Below are positions 25,170 to 34,770 of a DNA stretch of 64,000 nt, in pieces. Source of the DNA: an uncultured Eubacteriales bacterium (GTDB taxonomy: Bacteria; Bacillota; Clostridia; Christensenellales; CAG-314). Positions within the stretch are counted from its first letter, which is position 1, and each line of letters starts with the position of its first letter. The notes under the pieces were generated by a model. That model saw nothing but the letters and a program-made list of their open reading frames with translations, did no database searches and was not told the origin of the DNA. The position numbers were made by a program, and so were the translations under genes. The DNA lies in assembly GCA_900546875.1 (NCBI GenBank), contig URET01000001.1, positions 1-64,000 on the forward strand. Reading direction: 5' to 3'.

Positions 25170-27487
25170 ATCTGGTAATAGTGGAGTCGCCCGCAAAGGC
25201 GAAGACTATCGCAAAGTATTTGGGAGAAGGGTATGTCGTTGACGCTTCCGGGGGGCACATCAGTGATCTGCCCGAGAAGGAATTAGGTGTGGATACCGAG
25301 CACGGATATGAGCCGACTTATGTGATATCCGAGAAGAAAAAGGATACCGTGAAAAGGTTGACTTCGGAAGTCAGGAAGGCGGAAAAGATATATCTGGCGA
25401 CCGACCCTGACCGTGAAGGCGAGGCAATATCCTGGCATTTACAGAACGCTCTGAAGCTCAATAAGAACGATAAAAACAGGATAGTATTCAATGAAATAAC
25501 CAAAAAGGCGGTAAACGAAGCGATGCTTCATCCGCGGGAAGTAAACATGGATCTTGTTGACGCGCAGCAAGCAAGGAGAGTGCTTGACAGATTGGTAGGA
25601 TACAAGTTGTCGCCGGTGCTCTGCAGAAAGATACAGCCTAAACTGTCGGCCGGAAGGGTGCAGTCGGCGGCTTTGAAGATAATAGTTGACCGGGAGCGCG
25701 AGATAAAAGCTTTTGTCCCCGAAGTGTACTATACGATAACCGCGTATTTATACAGTGAGGAAAAAAGGGGGCTTATATTTAAAGGGGTATTGAGCGAAAA
25801 AAACGGCAAGAAATTCAAAATAAGCGATGAAAAGACTTGTTTTGAGGTATTGGAGGCCGTCAGGAAAGGGAAGTTTGAGGTAGACGAGATAAAGAGAGGG
25901 AAGTCCTTTTCTTCGCCGCCGCCGCCCTTTACGACCAGTACTTTACAGCAGGACGCGGTAAGTAAACTCGGACTGTCCTCGAGGACTACAATGCAAATAG
26001 CGCAGCAGCTATATGAAGGAGTAGATATCCCCGGTGAAGGACACACGGCTCTCGTGACATATATAAGGACCGATTCCGTACGTGTGGCAGACGAGGCTAT
26101 GGCGGCTGCGAAGGCGTATATACTTGAAAAATACGGAGAGAAGTATGTTCCCGCAAAATATAATATATATAAGAGCAAGAAAGACATTCAGGATGCGCAC
26201 GAAGCAATAAGGCCGATAAATCCCGAAAGGGATCCGAAGAGTTTGGAAGGCAAGATCACGCGGGATCAATACAGGGTATATAAGCTGATATATGAGCGTT
26301 TTTTGGCGAGTCAGTCCACGAAGGCGGAGTACGATACTCTTACGGTAATGACGAAGAACGGAGAATACGGTTTCAGGAGTACTGGCAGGACCATGCTTTT
26401 TGACGGATATCTGAGGATATACGGAGAAAACAGGTCGAAGAAAGAGTCTGAAGAAGATGAGAACGCAAAAATGCCGAATCTCAGGGAAGGCGAGGTACTC
26501 GGAGCCGAGAAGGTGGAGCATGAGAGGAAGGAAACTAAACCTCCGCAGCGCTATACCGAGTCTACGCTTGTAAAGACGTTAGAGGAAAACGGCATAGGCA
26601 GGCCGAGCACGTATGCGACGATATTGTCAACGCTGTACGCGCGGAATTATGCCGTAATCGAGAAGAAGTATATAGTTCCCGAAGAACTCGGATTCAGGGT
26701 CACTGAATATCTTGAGGAGTATTTTGACGATATAGTAAACGCGGAATTCACCGCCGAAATGGAAAGCAAGCTGGATGATATAGAAGAAAAGGGAGCGGAC
26801 TGGCGGAAAATAATCGATGATTTTTACATTCCGTTCACAAAGCGTATAAGCACGGCAAGTCAGAGCAGGAAAATGTCTTATTCCGAGCCTTCGGATGAGA
26901 TATGTGAAAAGTGCGGTGCTCCGATGGTGATAAAAGAAGGCAGGTACGGAAAGTATCTTGCATGTTCGGCATATCCTGCGTGCTCAAATATACGGTCTCT
27001 TAAAAAGGAGGAGATACTGTCCGGTGAAGTATGCGAAAAATGCGGGAAGCCGATGGCGGTGAAGACGGGAAAATACGGGAAGTTTTTGGCATGTACGGGT
27101 TATCCCGAATGTCGTAACATACGTCCGTACAAAGCTGCCGAAGAAGCGGCCGATGGCAAGGCTGAAGATATTCCGACAGAAGAGATATGTGAAAAGTGCG
27201 GACGTCCGATGGTCGAAAAAATCGGACGGTATGGCAAATATCTCGCGTGTTCGGGATATCCGGAGTGCAAAAATATCCGGTCTTTGAAGAAGAAGGACGC
27301 TGCGGACGAGATAACAGATGAAAAATGTGAAAAGTGCGGACGTCCGATGGTAGTCAAAAACGGACGGTACGGTAAATTTCTTGCGTGTTCGGGATATCCG
27401 GAATGCAAGAATATAAGGAAGTACGTAAGTAAGGACGGAGAGTCGGGAAAGGATGCAAATGAGAACGACGGCTCCGAAAAACGATAA
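25166..27487 (+). CDS. topA: DNA topoisomerase I
   Basis: A 773-residue type IA topoisomerase that relaxes negative supercoils. The N-terminal TOPRIM domain includes IVESPAKAKTI and ATDPDREGEAISWH. The active-site Tyr is in LVTYIRTDS near residue 295. The C-terminus carries four zinc-ribbon repeats, each of the form CEKCG...YGK-F/Y-LAC...YP-C, between about residues 578 and 755. Two or three is more common, and the last two copies are nearly identical. It overlaps dprA by four bases, as in many Bacillota. Confidence 0.96.
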   Translation: MNLVIVESPAKAKTIAKYLGEGYVVDASGGHISDLPEKELGVDTEHGYEPTYVISEKKKDTVKRLTSEVRKAEKIYLATDPDREGEAISWHLQNALKLNKNDKNRIVFNEITKKAVNEAMLHPREVNMDLVDAQQARRVLDRLVGYKLSPVLCRKIQPKLSAGRVQSAALKIIVDREREIKAFVPEVYYTITAYLYSEEKRGLIFKGVLSEKNGKKFKISDEKTCFEVLEAVRKGKFEVDEIKRGKSFSSPPPPFTTSTLQQDAVSKLGLSSRTTMQIAQQLYEGVDIPGEGHTALVTYIRTDSVRVADEAMAAAKAYILEKYGEKYVPAKYNIYKSKKDIQDAHEAIRPINPERDPKSLEGKITRDQYRVYKLIYERFLASQSTKAEYDTLTVMTKNGEYGFRSTGRTMLFDGYLRIYGENRSKKESEEDENAKMPNLREGEVLGAEKVEHERKETKPPQRYTESTLVKTLEENGIGRPSTYATILSTLYARNYAVIEKKYIVPEELGFRVTEYLEEYFDDIVNAEFTAEMESKLDDIEEKGADWRKIIDDFYIPFTKRISTASQSRKMSYSEPSDEICEKCGAPMVIKEGRYGKYLACSAYPACSNIRSLKKEEILSGEVCEKCGKPMAVKTGKYGKFLACTGYPECRNIRPYKAAEEAADGKAEDIPTEEICEKCGRPMVEKIGRYGKYLACSGYPECKNIRSLKKKDAADEITDEKCEKCGRPMVVKNGRYGKFLACSGYPECKNIRKYVSKDGESGKDANENDGSEKR

Positions 27488-27492
27488 AAAGA

Positions 27493-28815
27493 ATGGAAAA
27501 AAGAGTCAGAATAATCGGTGCAGGACTGGCGGGATGTGAAGCGGCGTGGCAGCTTGCGGAGAAGGGGTACAGAACTGAACTATATGAAATGAAGCCGCTG
27601 AAACGTTCTCCTGCACATCACAGCGACGGATATGCCGAACTCGTATGCAGCAATTCGCTGAAGAACAATGATATCACAAACGCATGCGGTTTGCTGAAAC
27701 AGGAGCTTCGCATGCTGGGTAGTCTGATCATGGAATGTGCCGATTCAAGTAAGGTCGAGGCGGGAGCGGCGCTGGCGGTAGACAGGGAAGCTTTTTCCCG
27801 GCGTGTTACGGAAAGGATAAAAGGTCATCCGAACATAAAGGTGTATAATGAGGTAGCGGAACGAGTTTTTGCCGAGGATTGTATAGTGGCGACGGGTCCG
27901 CTGACGGATGAAAAGCTTGTCGGCAGTATTTCAGGGCTTACAGGGGAAGGATTTTTATATTTTTACGATGCATCCGCGCCGATAGTAACTAAAGAAAGCG
28001 TGGATTTCGGCAGAGCGTTTTACGGGTCAAGGTACGGAAAAGGAAGTGCCGATTATATCAACTGTCCCATGAGCAAAGAGGAGTATCGGAATTTTTATAA
28101 TGAACTGATCAAGGCAGAGAGAGTAAAGATCAAAGATTTTGAAAAGAGAGAGATATTCGAAGGGTGCATGCCGGTAGAGATAATGGCGGGAAGAGGAGAG
28201 GATACGCTCAGGTTCGGACCCATGAAGCCGGTGGGACTCAATGATCCCGTCAAAGGCACAAGGAATTATGCGGTAGTGCAGCTGAGGAAGGAAAACGTGT
28301 CGGACGAGATGTACAATCTTGTGGGTTTTCAGACCAATCTGACATTTTCCGAACAAAAAAGGGTGTTCGGAATGATTCCTGCGCTTAAGGAAGCCGAATT
28401 TGTGCGTTACGGAGTGATGCACAGGAACATGTTCATATGTTCGCCGAAGCTTCTGGACGGGTCATACAGACTCAGAGGGAGCAAAGACATATATTTTGCC
28501 GGACAGATATCCGGAGTGGAGGGATATGTAGAGTCAGTGGCGAGCGGAATGACGGCAGCTTTGGCGTATGCATACAGGAAGGAGAGGGGGGAAGGACTTG
28601 ATTTTCCCGAAGATACGATGACAGGGGCGCTTGCGAAATATATATCGTCTGCAGACCCTGAGGATTTTCAGCCGATGAACAGTAATTTTGCGATACTTCC
28701 GCCATTTGCGGAGAATATAAAAGATAAAAGCGCGAGGAAGTCGGCGTACGCCGAAAGGGCGCTGAAAAGCATGAATAAATTTATAAAGGAGAGATTTGAA
28801 GATGTCAGAAGATAG
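27493..28815 (+). CDS. trmFO: tRNA m5U54 methyltransferase, folate/FAD-dependent
   Basis: A 440-residue flavoprotein that methylates U54 in the T loop of tRNAs with methylene-tetrahydrofolate. The N-terminal FAD dinucleotide motif [16 protein letters not shown] is followed by RSPAHH and [11 protein letters not shown] further conserved stretch is [11 protein letters not shown], and the second FAD-contacting segment contains [12 protein letters not shown]. It lies between topA and hslV, the standard Bacillota order, although xerC is missing. It overlaps hslV by 14 bases. Confidence 0.96.
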   Translation: MEKRVRIIGAGLAGCEAAWQLAEKGYRTELYEMKPLKRSPAHHSDGYAELVCSNSLKNNDITNACGLLKQELRMLGSLIMECADSSKVEAGAALAVDREAFSRRVTERIKGHPNIKVYNEVAERVFAEDCIVATGPLTDEKLVGSISGLTGEGFLYFYDASAPIVTKESVDFGRAFYGSRYGKGSADYINCPMSKEEYRNFYNELIKAERVKIKDFEKREIFEGCMPVEIMAGRGEDTLRFGPMKPVGLNDPVKGTRNYAVVQLRKENVSDEMYNLVGFQTNLTFSEQKRVFGMIPALKEAEFVRYGVMHRNMFICSPKLLDGSYRLRGSKDIYFAGQISGVEGYVESVASGMTAALAYAYRKERGEGLDFPEDTMTGALAKYISSADPEDFQPMNSNFAILPPFAENIKDKSARKSAYAERALKSMNKFIKERFEDVRR

Positions 28816-29359
28816 AGTGGCAAGCGACAGCTGGAAGGGAACTACTATATGCGCCGTGAAGAAAAACGGAAAAATAGCCGTTGCCGGAGACGGACAGGTC
28901 ACCGGCGGACAGAGCGTGATCATGAAGAGTAACGCCGTAAAAGTGAGAAGGATATTTCACGAAGAAGTAGTTATCGGATTTGCCGGGACGGTATCCGATG
29001 CGTTTGCGTTGTCGGACAAATTTGAGGAGATGCTGCAAAAGCACGGAGGAAATCTGACAAGGAGCGCGGTAGAACTAGCGCAGCTTTGGAGAAACGACAA
29101 AATGATGAGGAAGCTTGAAGCCATGATGATAGTGGCGGACAAGAATGATTTTTATATAGTGAGCGGAAGCGGAGACGTAATAGAGCCGGAGAAAGGAGTA
29201 GCGGCGATAGGCAGCGGCGGAAACTATGCTCTCGCGGCAGCAAGAGCACTGTATGACGAGACTGAGCTCGGAGCGGAAGAAATAGCGCGCAAGGCGTTGG
29301 AAATAGCTTCGGACATATGCGTGTTCACAAATAAACATATAACGGTGGAGGTGCTGTGA
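28802..29359 (+). CDS. hslV: ATP-dependent protease peptidase subunit
   Basis: A 185-residue N-terminal nucleophile protease forming the HslVU complex. The nucleophile is probably the first Thr of [17 protein letters not shown] follows as usual. The Thr is preceded by about 13 residues, so a propeptide must be removed, as in Bacillus CodW where the leader is shorter. ATG at 28802 has AAAGGAG ten bases upstream; a TTG six bases earlier is the alternative. The stop overlaps the region of the hslU start. Confidence 0.93.
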   Translation: MSEDRVASDSWKGTTICAVKKNGKIAVAGDGQVTGGQSVIMKSNAVKVRRIFHEEVVIGFAGTVSDAFALSDKFEEMLQKHGGNLTRSAVELAQLWRNDKMMRKLEAMMIVADKNDFYIVSGSGDVIEPEKGVAAIGSGGNYALAAARALYDETELGAEEIARKALEIASDICVFTNKHITVEVL

Positions 29360-29361
29360 TA

Positions 29362-30657
29362 ATGGAAATGACCCCTAAACAGATAGTTGCGGAACTCAAC
29401 AGATATATAATAGGACAGGAAGAAGCAAAAAAGGCAGTAGCGATCGCGCTCAGAAACAGATACAGAAGAAGCCGCCTGACCGACGCCGAAAGAGAAGAGA
29501 TAACGCCGAAGAACATCATTATGAAAGGCCCCACGGGCGTAGGCAAGACGGAAATAGCAAGGAGGCTTGCAAAATTAGTCAAGGCGCCGTTTGTAAAGAT
29601 AGAAGCGACCAAGTATACCGAAGTGGGATATGTAGGAAGAGACGTGGAAAGCATGGTGCGTGATCTTGTGGAAAACAGTATTCGTCTGGTCAGAGAGGAG
29701 AGGGCGAGAGATGTAAGGGACAAGGCCTTTCAGCGGGCGGTAAACCAGGTAGCGGATATACTGCTGAAAAATACTGACCTGCTTCCGGAAGGCGTTACAA
29801 AAGAAACTCTGAAAGACGAAATAGTGAACCATAATCTTGATCAGCTTGTGATAGACATAACGGTGCCTGACGAGCCTAAACCCATAGAGCTTGCGCCGGG
29901 AAGCGGATCAATAAGTATCGGAAGCATATTCGGAGGGGTACTTCCGAAAAAGACAAAGCAAAGGAAAATGACCGTGAAGTCGGCTCTTGACGTTCTGACC
30001 AAGCTTGAGTCGGATAAGCTTATAGACGATGATTCCGTAAGTGCCGAAGCACTTCAGAGGGCCGAAAACGACGGCATAATTTTTATAGACGAGATCGACA
30101 AAATAGCGGGGAAATCCAATCAGGGCGGACCTGACGTATCGAGGGAAGGGGTGCAGAGAGATATTCTTCCCATAGTGGAAGGATGTACGGTAAACACAAA
30201 GTACGGGATAATCAAAACGGATTATATATTGTTTATATCCAGCGGAGCTTTCCATGTATCGAAAGTGAACGATCTTATTCCCGAGTTGCAGGGGCGTTTT
30301 CCGGTCGTGGTAGAGCTCAGCTCTCTCACGCGCGATGACTTTGTCAAAATACTGACAGAGCCAGAAAACAGTATTACGAAGCAGTATACGAGATTGCTTT
30401 CAGTAGACAATATAGAGCTTATATTTACCGACGAAGGTATAGAAGCCATTGCAGACGCGGCAGTGGAGCTGAACGCGACATCAGAAGATATAGGCGCCAG
30501 GAGGCTGCACTCCATAATGGAGCACATCATAGAAGAGGTTTCGTTTGACGTAGATGAAAACGGGGCAATGAAAAAAGTAGTAATAGACAAAGCTTTTGTG
30601 GTAAATAATATCGTAAAGGAAAGTAAGGAGTACAATTTGCATAAATATATACTGTGA
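29362..30657 (+). CDS. hslU: ATP-dependent protease ATPase subunit
   Basis: A 431-residue AAA+ unfoldase partner of HslV. N-terminal TPKQIVAELNRYIIGQ, Walker A GPTGVGKTE near residue 55, and Walker B IIFIDEIDKIA near 235 are clear. The I-domain lies between them. The C-terminal tail ends KYIL, consistent with insertion into HslV. ATG at 29362 is preferred because GGAGG lies about ten bases upstream; GTG at 29356 is an alternative. CodY, often next in Bacillota, is absent. Confidence 0.95.
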   Translation: MEMTPKQIVAELNRYIIGQEEAKKAVAIALRNRYRRSRLTDAEREEITPKNIIMKGPTGVGKTEIARRLAKLVKAPFVKIEATKYTEVGYVGRDVESMVRDLVENSIRLVREERARDVRDKAFQRAVNQVADILLKNTDLLPEGVTKETLKDEIVNHNLDQLVIDITVPDEPKPIELAPGSGSISIGSIFGGVLPKKTKQRKMTVKSALDVLTKLESDKLIDDDSVSAEALQRAENDGIIFIDEIDKIAGKSNQGGPDVSREGVQRDILPIVEGCTVNTKYGIIKTDYILFISSGAFHVSKVNDLIPELQGRFPVVVELSSLTRDDFVKILTEPENSITKQYTRLLSVDNIELIFTDEGIEAIADAAVELNATSEDIGARRLHSIMEHIIEEVSFDVDENGAMKKVVIDKAFVVNNIVKESKEYNLHKYIL

Positions 30658-30674
30658 CAGGGATTATGAGCATG

Positions 30675-30719
30675 TTATGTCTGTCGTAGTAATATATATG
30701 TCAGACGTAGTATTATAAA
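30675..30719. repeat. Imperfect 21-bp direct repeat upstream of uppS
   Basis: TATGTCTGTCGTAGTAATATA and TATGTCAGACGTAGTATTATAA follow each other almost directly in the 110-base gap between hslU and uppS. GTCTG in the first and CAGAC in the second can also pair. The region may hold the promoter of the uppS operon, but no clear -35/-10 pair was identified. Confidence 0.4.
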
Positions 30720-30767
30720 AAGCATACGGAGCCGAAAGGCGGAGAGGCAGACGCGGAAAGGGAGACG

Positions 30768-31466
30768 ATGGAAAGAGAAAACGGGATCGGCGCGGTGCCG
30801 GTGCATGTCGGAATTATAATGGACGGAAACGGCAGGTGGGCCACGAAGAGGGGCAAGCCTCGCAGTTTCGGTCATGCCGAGGGTGTGAAGACAATGGAAA
30901 AGGTTATAGGATATGCCGATGAAGCCGGCATAAAAGTTCTGTCATTATATGTATTTTCCACGGAAAACATCAATCGGCCCGAGGAAGAGGTATCGGGGCT
31001 GTTTTCATTGGCTGAAAAGTATTTTTCCCGTACGAAAGAGCTGGTCAAAAGGAATTACAGGGTGACCGTATCCGGATCGGTGACGAAATTGCCATATGAT
31101 CTGGTGATAAAATTCAGGGAGGCGGAGCGGCTTACATCGTGTAATACCGGGCTGACCGTGAATTTTTGTTTCAATTACGGCGGGCGCGACGAGATCGTTC
31201 ATGCTTTTAAACGCATGGCTGCCGAGGGGCTCAGGGACATTGACGAAGAAAAGGTATCCGAGTATATGTATTCCCGATTGCCTGATCCTGACTTTATTAT
31301 CAGGACCGGCGGTATGAAAAGGCTGAGCAATTTTCTTATATATCAGGCGGCGTATGCTGAGCTGTATTTTACAGACGTATTATGGCCGGATTTTTCAAGG
31401 GAAGATTTTTTTGCCGCGATTGAAGATTACGGAAAAAGAAAAAGGAGTTTCGGCAGGTTGAAATGA
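30768..31466 (+). CDS. uppS: Undecaprenyl diphosphate synthase
   Basis: A 232-residue cis-prenyltransferase making the C55 lipid carrier for cell-wall synthesis. The catalytic Asp is in IIMDGNGRWATKRG near residue 18. FSTENINRP near 64 and the C-terminal RTGGMKRLSNFL with ELYFTDVLWPDF are all family motifs. It starts the uppS-cdsA-dxr-rseP-ispG operon and overlaps cdsA by four bases. Confidence 0.96.
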   Translation: MERENGIGAVPVHVGIIMDGNGRWATKRGKPRSFGHAEGVKTMEKVIGYADEAGIKVLSLYVFSTENINRPEEEVSGLFSLAEKYFSRTKELVKRNYRVTVSGSVTKLPYDLVIKFREAERLTSCNTGLTVNFCFNYGGRDEIVHAFKRMAAEGLRDIDEEKVSEYMYSRLPDPDFIIRTGGMKRLSNFLIYQAAYAELYFTDVLWPDFSREDFFAAIEDYGKRKRSFGRLK

Positions 31467-32320
31467 AAAGGGTATTGATGGGGTTGGTAATAACCGTAGT
31501 TCTTGCAGGAGTTATCATACTCGGTAAAGTTGTCGGACGCATAGTTCCTCTTGTGTTTTTCGCATTGGCTGCGGCTTTGGCTATACTGGAAATGAGAAAA
31601 ACGCTTGGGAGCAGGATCCCTGACTGTTTCAATATATTTTATTATATTTACGCGCCTATGAGCTGTGTTCCGCTTATAGTTGCGGTAGCTTTGGGGTGGG
31701 ATTTTTTTGTAACCGGAGTTCTGAGTTTTTTATTCTGGTTTGTTGCGGCGAGTTTGGTTGCGATGAAAAGCAATGTGCGGAACGGCGGGTTTATGTACGC
31801 GATATTTCCGATGGTATATCCGGCGTTGCCTTTTTCGGCGTTTATATATATATGTTCGCTGGTATCGGAGTCGGGAGATATATATCTTACTGCTGCGGCG
31901 CTTGCGGTAACGGTATCGTCGATGACGGATGTATTTGCATACATGTTCGGGAAGCATTTCGGCAAACATAAGCTTTGTCCGGCGCTGAGTCCCAATAAGA
32001 CGAAAGAAGGGGCGGCAGGAGGCATAATAGGCGGAATATTCGGAGCTGCTGCGATATATGTATTATTTCAGGTGGCGGATATATTCAGTTTAGGGGTGGA
32101 TGCAGAACAGACTACTCTTATAGTCTGTTACATAATTTCAGGTGTAGTCGGCGGTATTGCGGACCAATTCGGAGATCTTGTTGCGAGTCTGGTAAAGAGG
32201 GACTGCGGAGTCAAGGATTACGGAAAGATACTCGGCAGTCACGGCGGGATCATGGACAGATTCGACGGAATGATCATGTGTGCCTGTGTAGTGGCGGTGG
32301 TATTCGGTTTTTTGAGGTAG
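31463..32320 (+). CDS. cdsA: Phosphatidate cytidylyltransferase
   Basis: A 285-residue membrane enzyme converting phosphatidic acid and CTP to CDP-diacylglycerol. About eight hydrophobic helices precede the C-terminal signature with DYGKILGSHGGIMDRFDGMI near residues 250-270. Upstream SPNKTKEGAAGG is also typical. It overlaps uppS by four bases and dxr follows after three bases. Confidence 0.95.
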   Translation: MKRVLMGLVITVVLAGVIILGKVVGRIVPLVFFALAAALAILEMRKTLGSRIPDCFNIFYYIYAPMSCVPLIVAVALGWDFFVTGVLSFLFWFVAASLVAMKSNVRNGGFMYAIFPMVYPALPFSAFIYICSLVSESGDIYLTAAALAVTVSSMTDVFAYMFGKHFGKHKLCPALSPNKTKEGAAGGIIGGIFGAAAIYVLFQVADIFSLGVDAEQTTLIVCYIISGVVGGIADQFGDLVASLVKRDCGVKDYGKILGSHGGIMDRFDGMIMCACVVAVVFGFLR

Positions 32321-32323
32321 AGG

Positions 32324-33418
32324 ATGAAGAAAAAAATAGCCATACTGGGCAGTACAGGATCGGTCGGGAGGCAGACAGTCGAAGTAGTCGGGAGAAATCC
32401 CGATCTGTTCGAGGCGGTTGCATTGACGGGCAATCATAATGCGGAATTGCTCAGGCGGCAGAAAGAGGAAACGGGCGCAAAGTATACGGGTTTATATTCT
32501 CGGGACAGGGGGTGTCTGTACGGTGCGCTTGAAAGCGGTGCGGACATAATCGTGGCGGCTGCTTCCGGGATAGATTCTCTTCCGGTCATATGTCAGGCGC
32601 TGAGGGGAGGGCTGACGGTGGCTTTGGCCAATAAGGAATCGCTTGTAGCCGGCGGAGAGATAATAAAAGAGGCGATGGAAAAGGGGAAAGGAAAGCTGAT
32701 CCCGGTAGACAGTGAGCACAGCGCGATATTTCAGTGTCTTGAGGGGCTGAGGGAAAAACCTGAAAGCGTTATTCTTACGGCAAGCGGCGGTCCTTTTTAT
32801 AATTATACGGAAGCCGAACTTAAAGCGGTCACTCCGGAAATGGCACTGCGTCATCCGAAGTGGAGAATGGGCAGGAAGATAACTGTTGACAGTGCGACGA
32901 TGATGAATAAGGGGCTTGAGATAATCGAAGCGGCGTATCTGTTCGAAGCCGGGGATATAGAAGTCGTGGTCCATCCGGAATGTGTGATACATTCGATGGT
33001 AAGGACACGTGACGGAGCCGTTATGGCGCAGATGTCTTTTCCTGACATGCGGTTACCGATTTTATATGCGCTGACATATCCCGGCAGGATAGTAACGGAT
33101 ATAAAGCGGCTTGATTTCGAAAAAGCCGGTTCTCTGACTTTCAGGCCGCTGAAAGAAGAACTGTTCCCGGCAACGAGGCTTGCAAGACAGGCGTATGCTG
33201 TCGGAGGCGGGGCTCTTACTGCTTTGCTTGCGGCGGATGAAGTTGCAGTCAAGGAGTTTCTCAAAGGGAAGCTTGCTTTCACTGCGATCGCGGAGATCGT
33301 AGAGGAGATCTTGTCTTTTGATTGGGGAAAGACCGATTCGATCGAGGAAATCGAAGAAGTATACAAAAAAGCTTGCTCACGGGCGGAGCAGCTGACAGGA
33401 GCGTATAATGACAGGTAG
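32324..33418 (+). CDS. dxr: 1-deoxy-D-xylulose 5-phosphate reductoisomerase
   Basis: A 364-residue NADPH-dependent enzyme of the MEP isoprenoid pathway. The Rossmann motif ILGSTGSVGRQT is at residues 5-16, ANKESLVAGG near 104, the metal-ligand stretch DSEHSAIFQ near 130, and TASGGPF near 152. It overlaps the rseP start by 11 bases. Together with ispG nearby it shows that this organism uses the MEP pathway. Confidence 0.96.
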   Translation: MKKKIAILGSTGSVGRQTVEVVGRNPDLFEAVALTGNHNAELLRRQKEETGAKYTGLYSRDRGCLYGALESGADIIVAAASGIDSLPVICQALRGGLTVALANKESLVAGGEIIKEAMEKGKGKLIPVDSEHSAIFQCLEGLREKPESVILTASGGPFYNYTEAELKAVTPEMALRHPKWRMGRKITVDSATMMNKGLEIIEAAYLFEAGDIEVVVHPECVIHSMVRTRDGAVMAQMSFPDMRLPILYALTYPGRIVTDIKRLDFEKAGSLTFRPLKEELFPATRLARQAYAVGGGALTALLAADEVAVKEFLKGKLAFTAIAEIVEEILSFDWGKTDSIEEIEEVYKKACSRAEQLTGAYNDR

Positions 33419-34700
33419 TTTATTAGCTTTTGACCCTGCTTTTTTACTCAATATATTTTTTGCGTTGTTAGCCATCATGTTTATGATAACTGTTCATGAA
33501 CTGGGGCATTATATAGCGGGAAAACTTTTGGGTTTCAAGATAAATGAGTTTTCCATAGGGATGGGACCTAAACTTTTCAGTAAGAAAGTAGGAGCCGGAA
33601 AAAAGAAAAAAAAGACGGAAGTTTCGCAGGGCGCCGAGAAAACAGACAAAGAGTTTTACGAAAAGGAAGCGGAAAACTTGTCTCGGGACACGGATACCGA
33701 CGAAGAAATATTTTCCATACGCGCAATACCTCTCGGCGGATATTGTGCGTTTGCGGGAGAGGATGAGGAAGCCGATACTGCGGGTGCGGAAAAACCGGAA
33801 AAAGACGGAAATCGCCCGGGCGGGATGAAACGGGGCGCTGAAAAGGAGAAAAAGGTTTTTAACGCTCAACCCCCATGGAAAAGGATAATAGTGCTTTTTT
33901 GCGGTCCGTTTTTCAATCTGGTGACATGTGTGCTGATAGCGTTCATGGTTTTTTTGTGTTACGGCGACAATCTGCCGACGATAATGAATGTATATGAAAC
34001 TTCTCCGAATTATTCAAACGGCACGATCATGGAAGGCGATGTAATATATGCCGTGAACGGGAAAACGGTTTATCTTTATAACGACGCTTTTACCATGATA
34101 AATGATGCCGGCGAAGTGATGGATCTTACTGTCATACGAAACGGAGAAAAGCTGCAGCTCAAAAACGTGGTGAAAGGGGAATATACCTATACGGCGGAAA
34201 AGCTTGATGAAAACGGGAACGTCATGCTTGACGAAAACGGCGATCCGATAATGACGGAATATAAAAATATCGGATTAGGCGTAAGTATATCATCACCGGA
34301 AGTAACCAGGTTCGGCTTTTTCGAGGCTGTGGGAAGGAGTTTCGGGTATACGGGCAGGACCAGTGTATACATGGTGGAGGTTTTGGCGGATCTTGTGACC
34401 GGCAAAATATCTTTGGATCAGGTAGGCGGCCCGATAACTACGATAGATATCACAGCTCAGGCTATCGGTGCCAATTCAATGAACATTTTTTTCGTTATAA
34501 TGCTTATATCTGTCAATCTGGCTGTATTCAATCTTTTGCCCATACCTGCGCTTGACGGATCAAGGATACTTTTTACGTTGATCGAATGGATAGCCGGGAA
34601 GCCGGTCGTCAGCAGAAAGGTAGAGGGACTCATACATTTTGTCGGGATGCTTTTGCTTTTCGGTTTTGTTATATTGGTAGACGTGTTAAGATATATCTGA
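33408..34700 (+). CDS. rseP: Site-2 intramembrane metalloprotease RseP/RasP with charged insertions
   Basis: A 430-residue zinc protease. HELGHYIAGK near residue 27 gives the HExxH site, and the C-terminal partner motif NLLPIPALDG lies near 380. A PDZ-like domain occupies about 195-290. It would cut membrane proteins such as anti-sigma factors or spent signal peptides. Two charged low-complexity insertions are unusual: about 40 residues (near 60-100) between KLFSKK and FSIRAIPLGGY, and about 30 residues (near 122-152) after GEDEE. They would lie on the cytoplasmic side. Everything else is standard. Confidence 0.92.
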   Translation: MTGSLLAFDPAFLLNIFFALLAIMFMITVHELGHYIAGKLLGFKINEFSIGMGPKLFSKKVGAGKKKKKTEVSQGAEKTDKEFYEKEAENLSRDTDTDEEIFSIRAIPLGGYCAFAGEDEEADTAGAEKPEKDGNRPGGMKRGAEKEKKVFNAQPPWKRIIVLFCGPFFNLVTCVLIAFMVFLCYGDNLPTIMNVYETSPNYSNGTIMEGDVIYAVNGKTVYLYNDAFTMINDAGEVMDLTVIRNGEKLQLKNVVKGEYTYTAEKLDENGNVMLDENGDPIMTEYKNIGLGVSISSPEVTRFGFFEAVGRSFGYTGRTSVYMVEVLADLVTGKISLDQVGGPITTIDITAQAIGANSMNIFFVIMLISVNLAVFNLLPIPALDGSRILFTLIEWIAGKPVVSRKVEGLIHFVGMLLLFGFVILVDVLRYI

Positions 34701-34770
34701 GCGATTCGGTTTCGGTCCGGGTTTTTCCGCGGGTATACGTGGTCCGGGACGTACAAAAAGGAGAGTGAAT

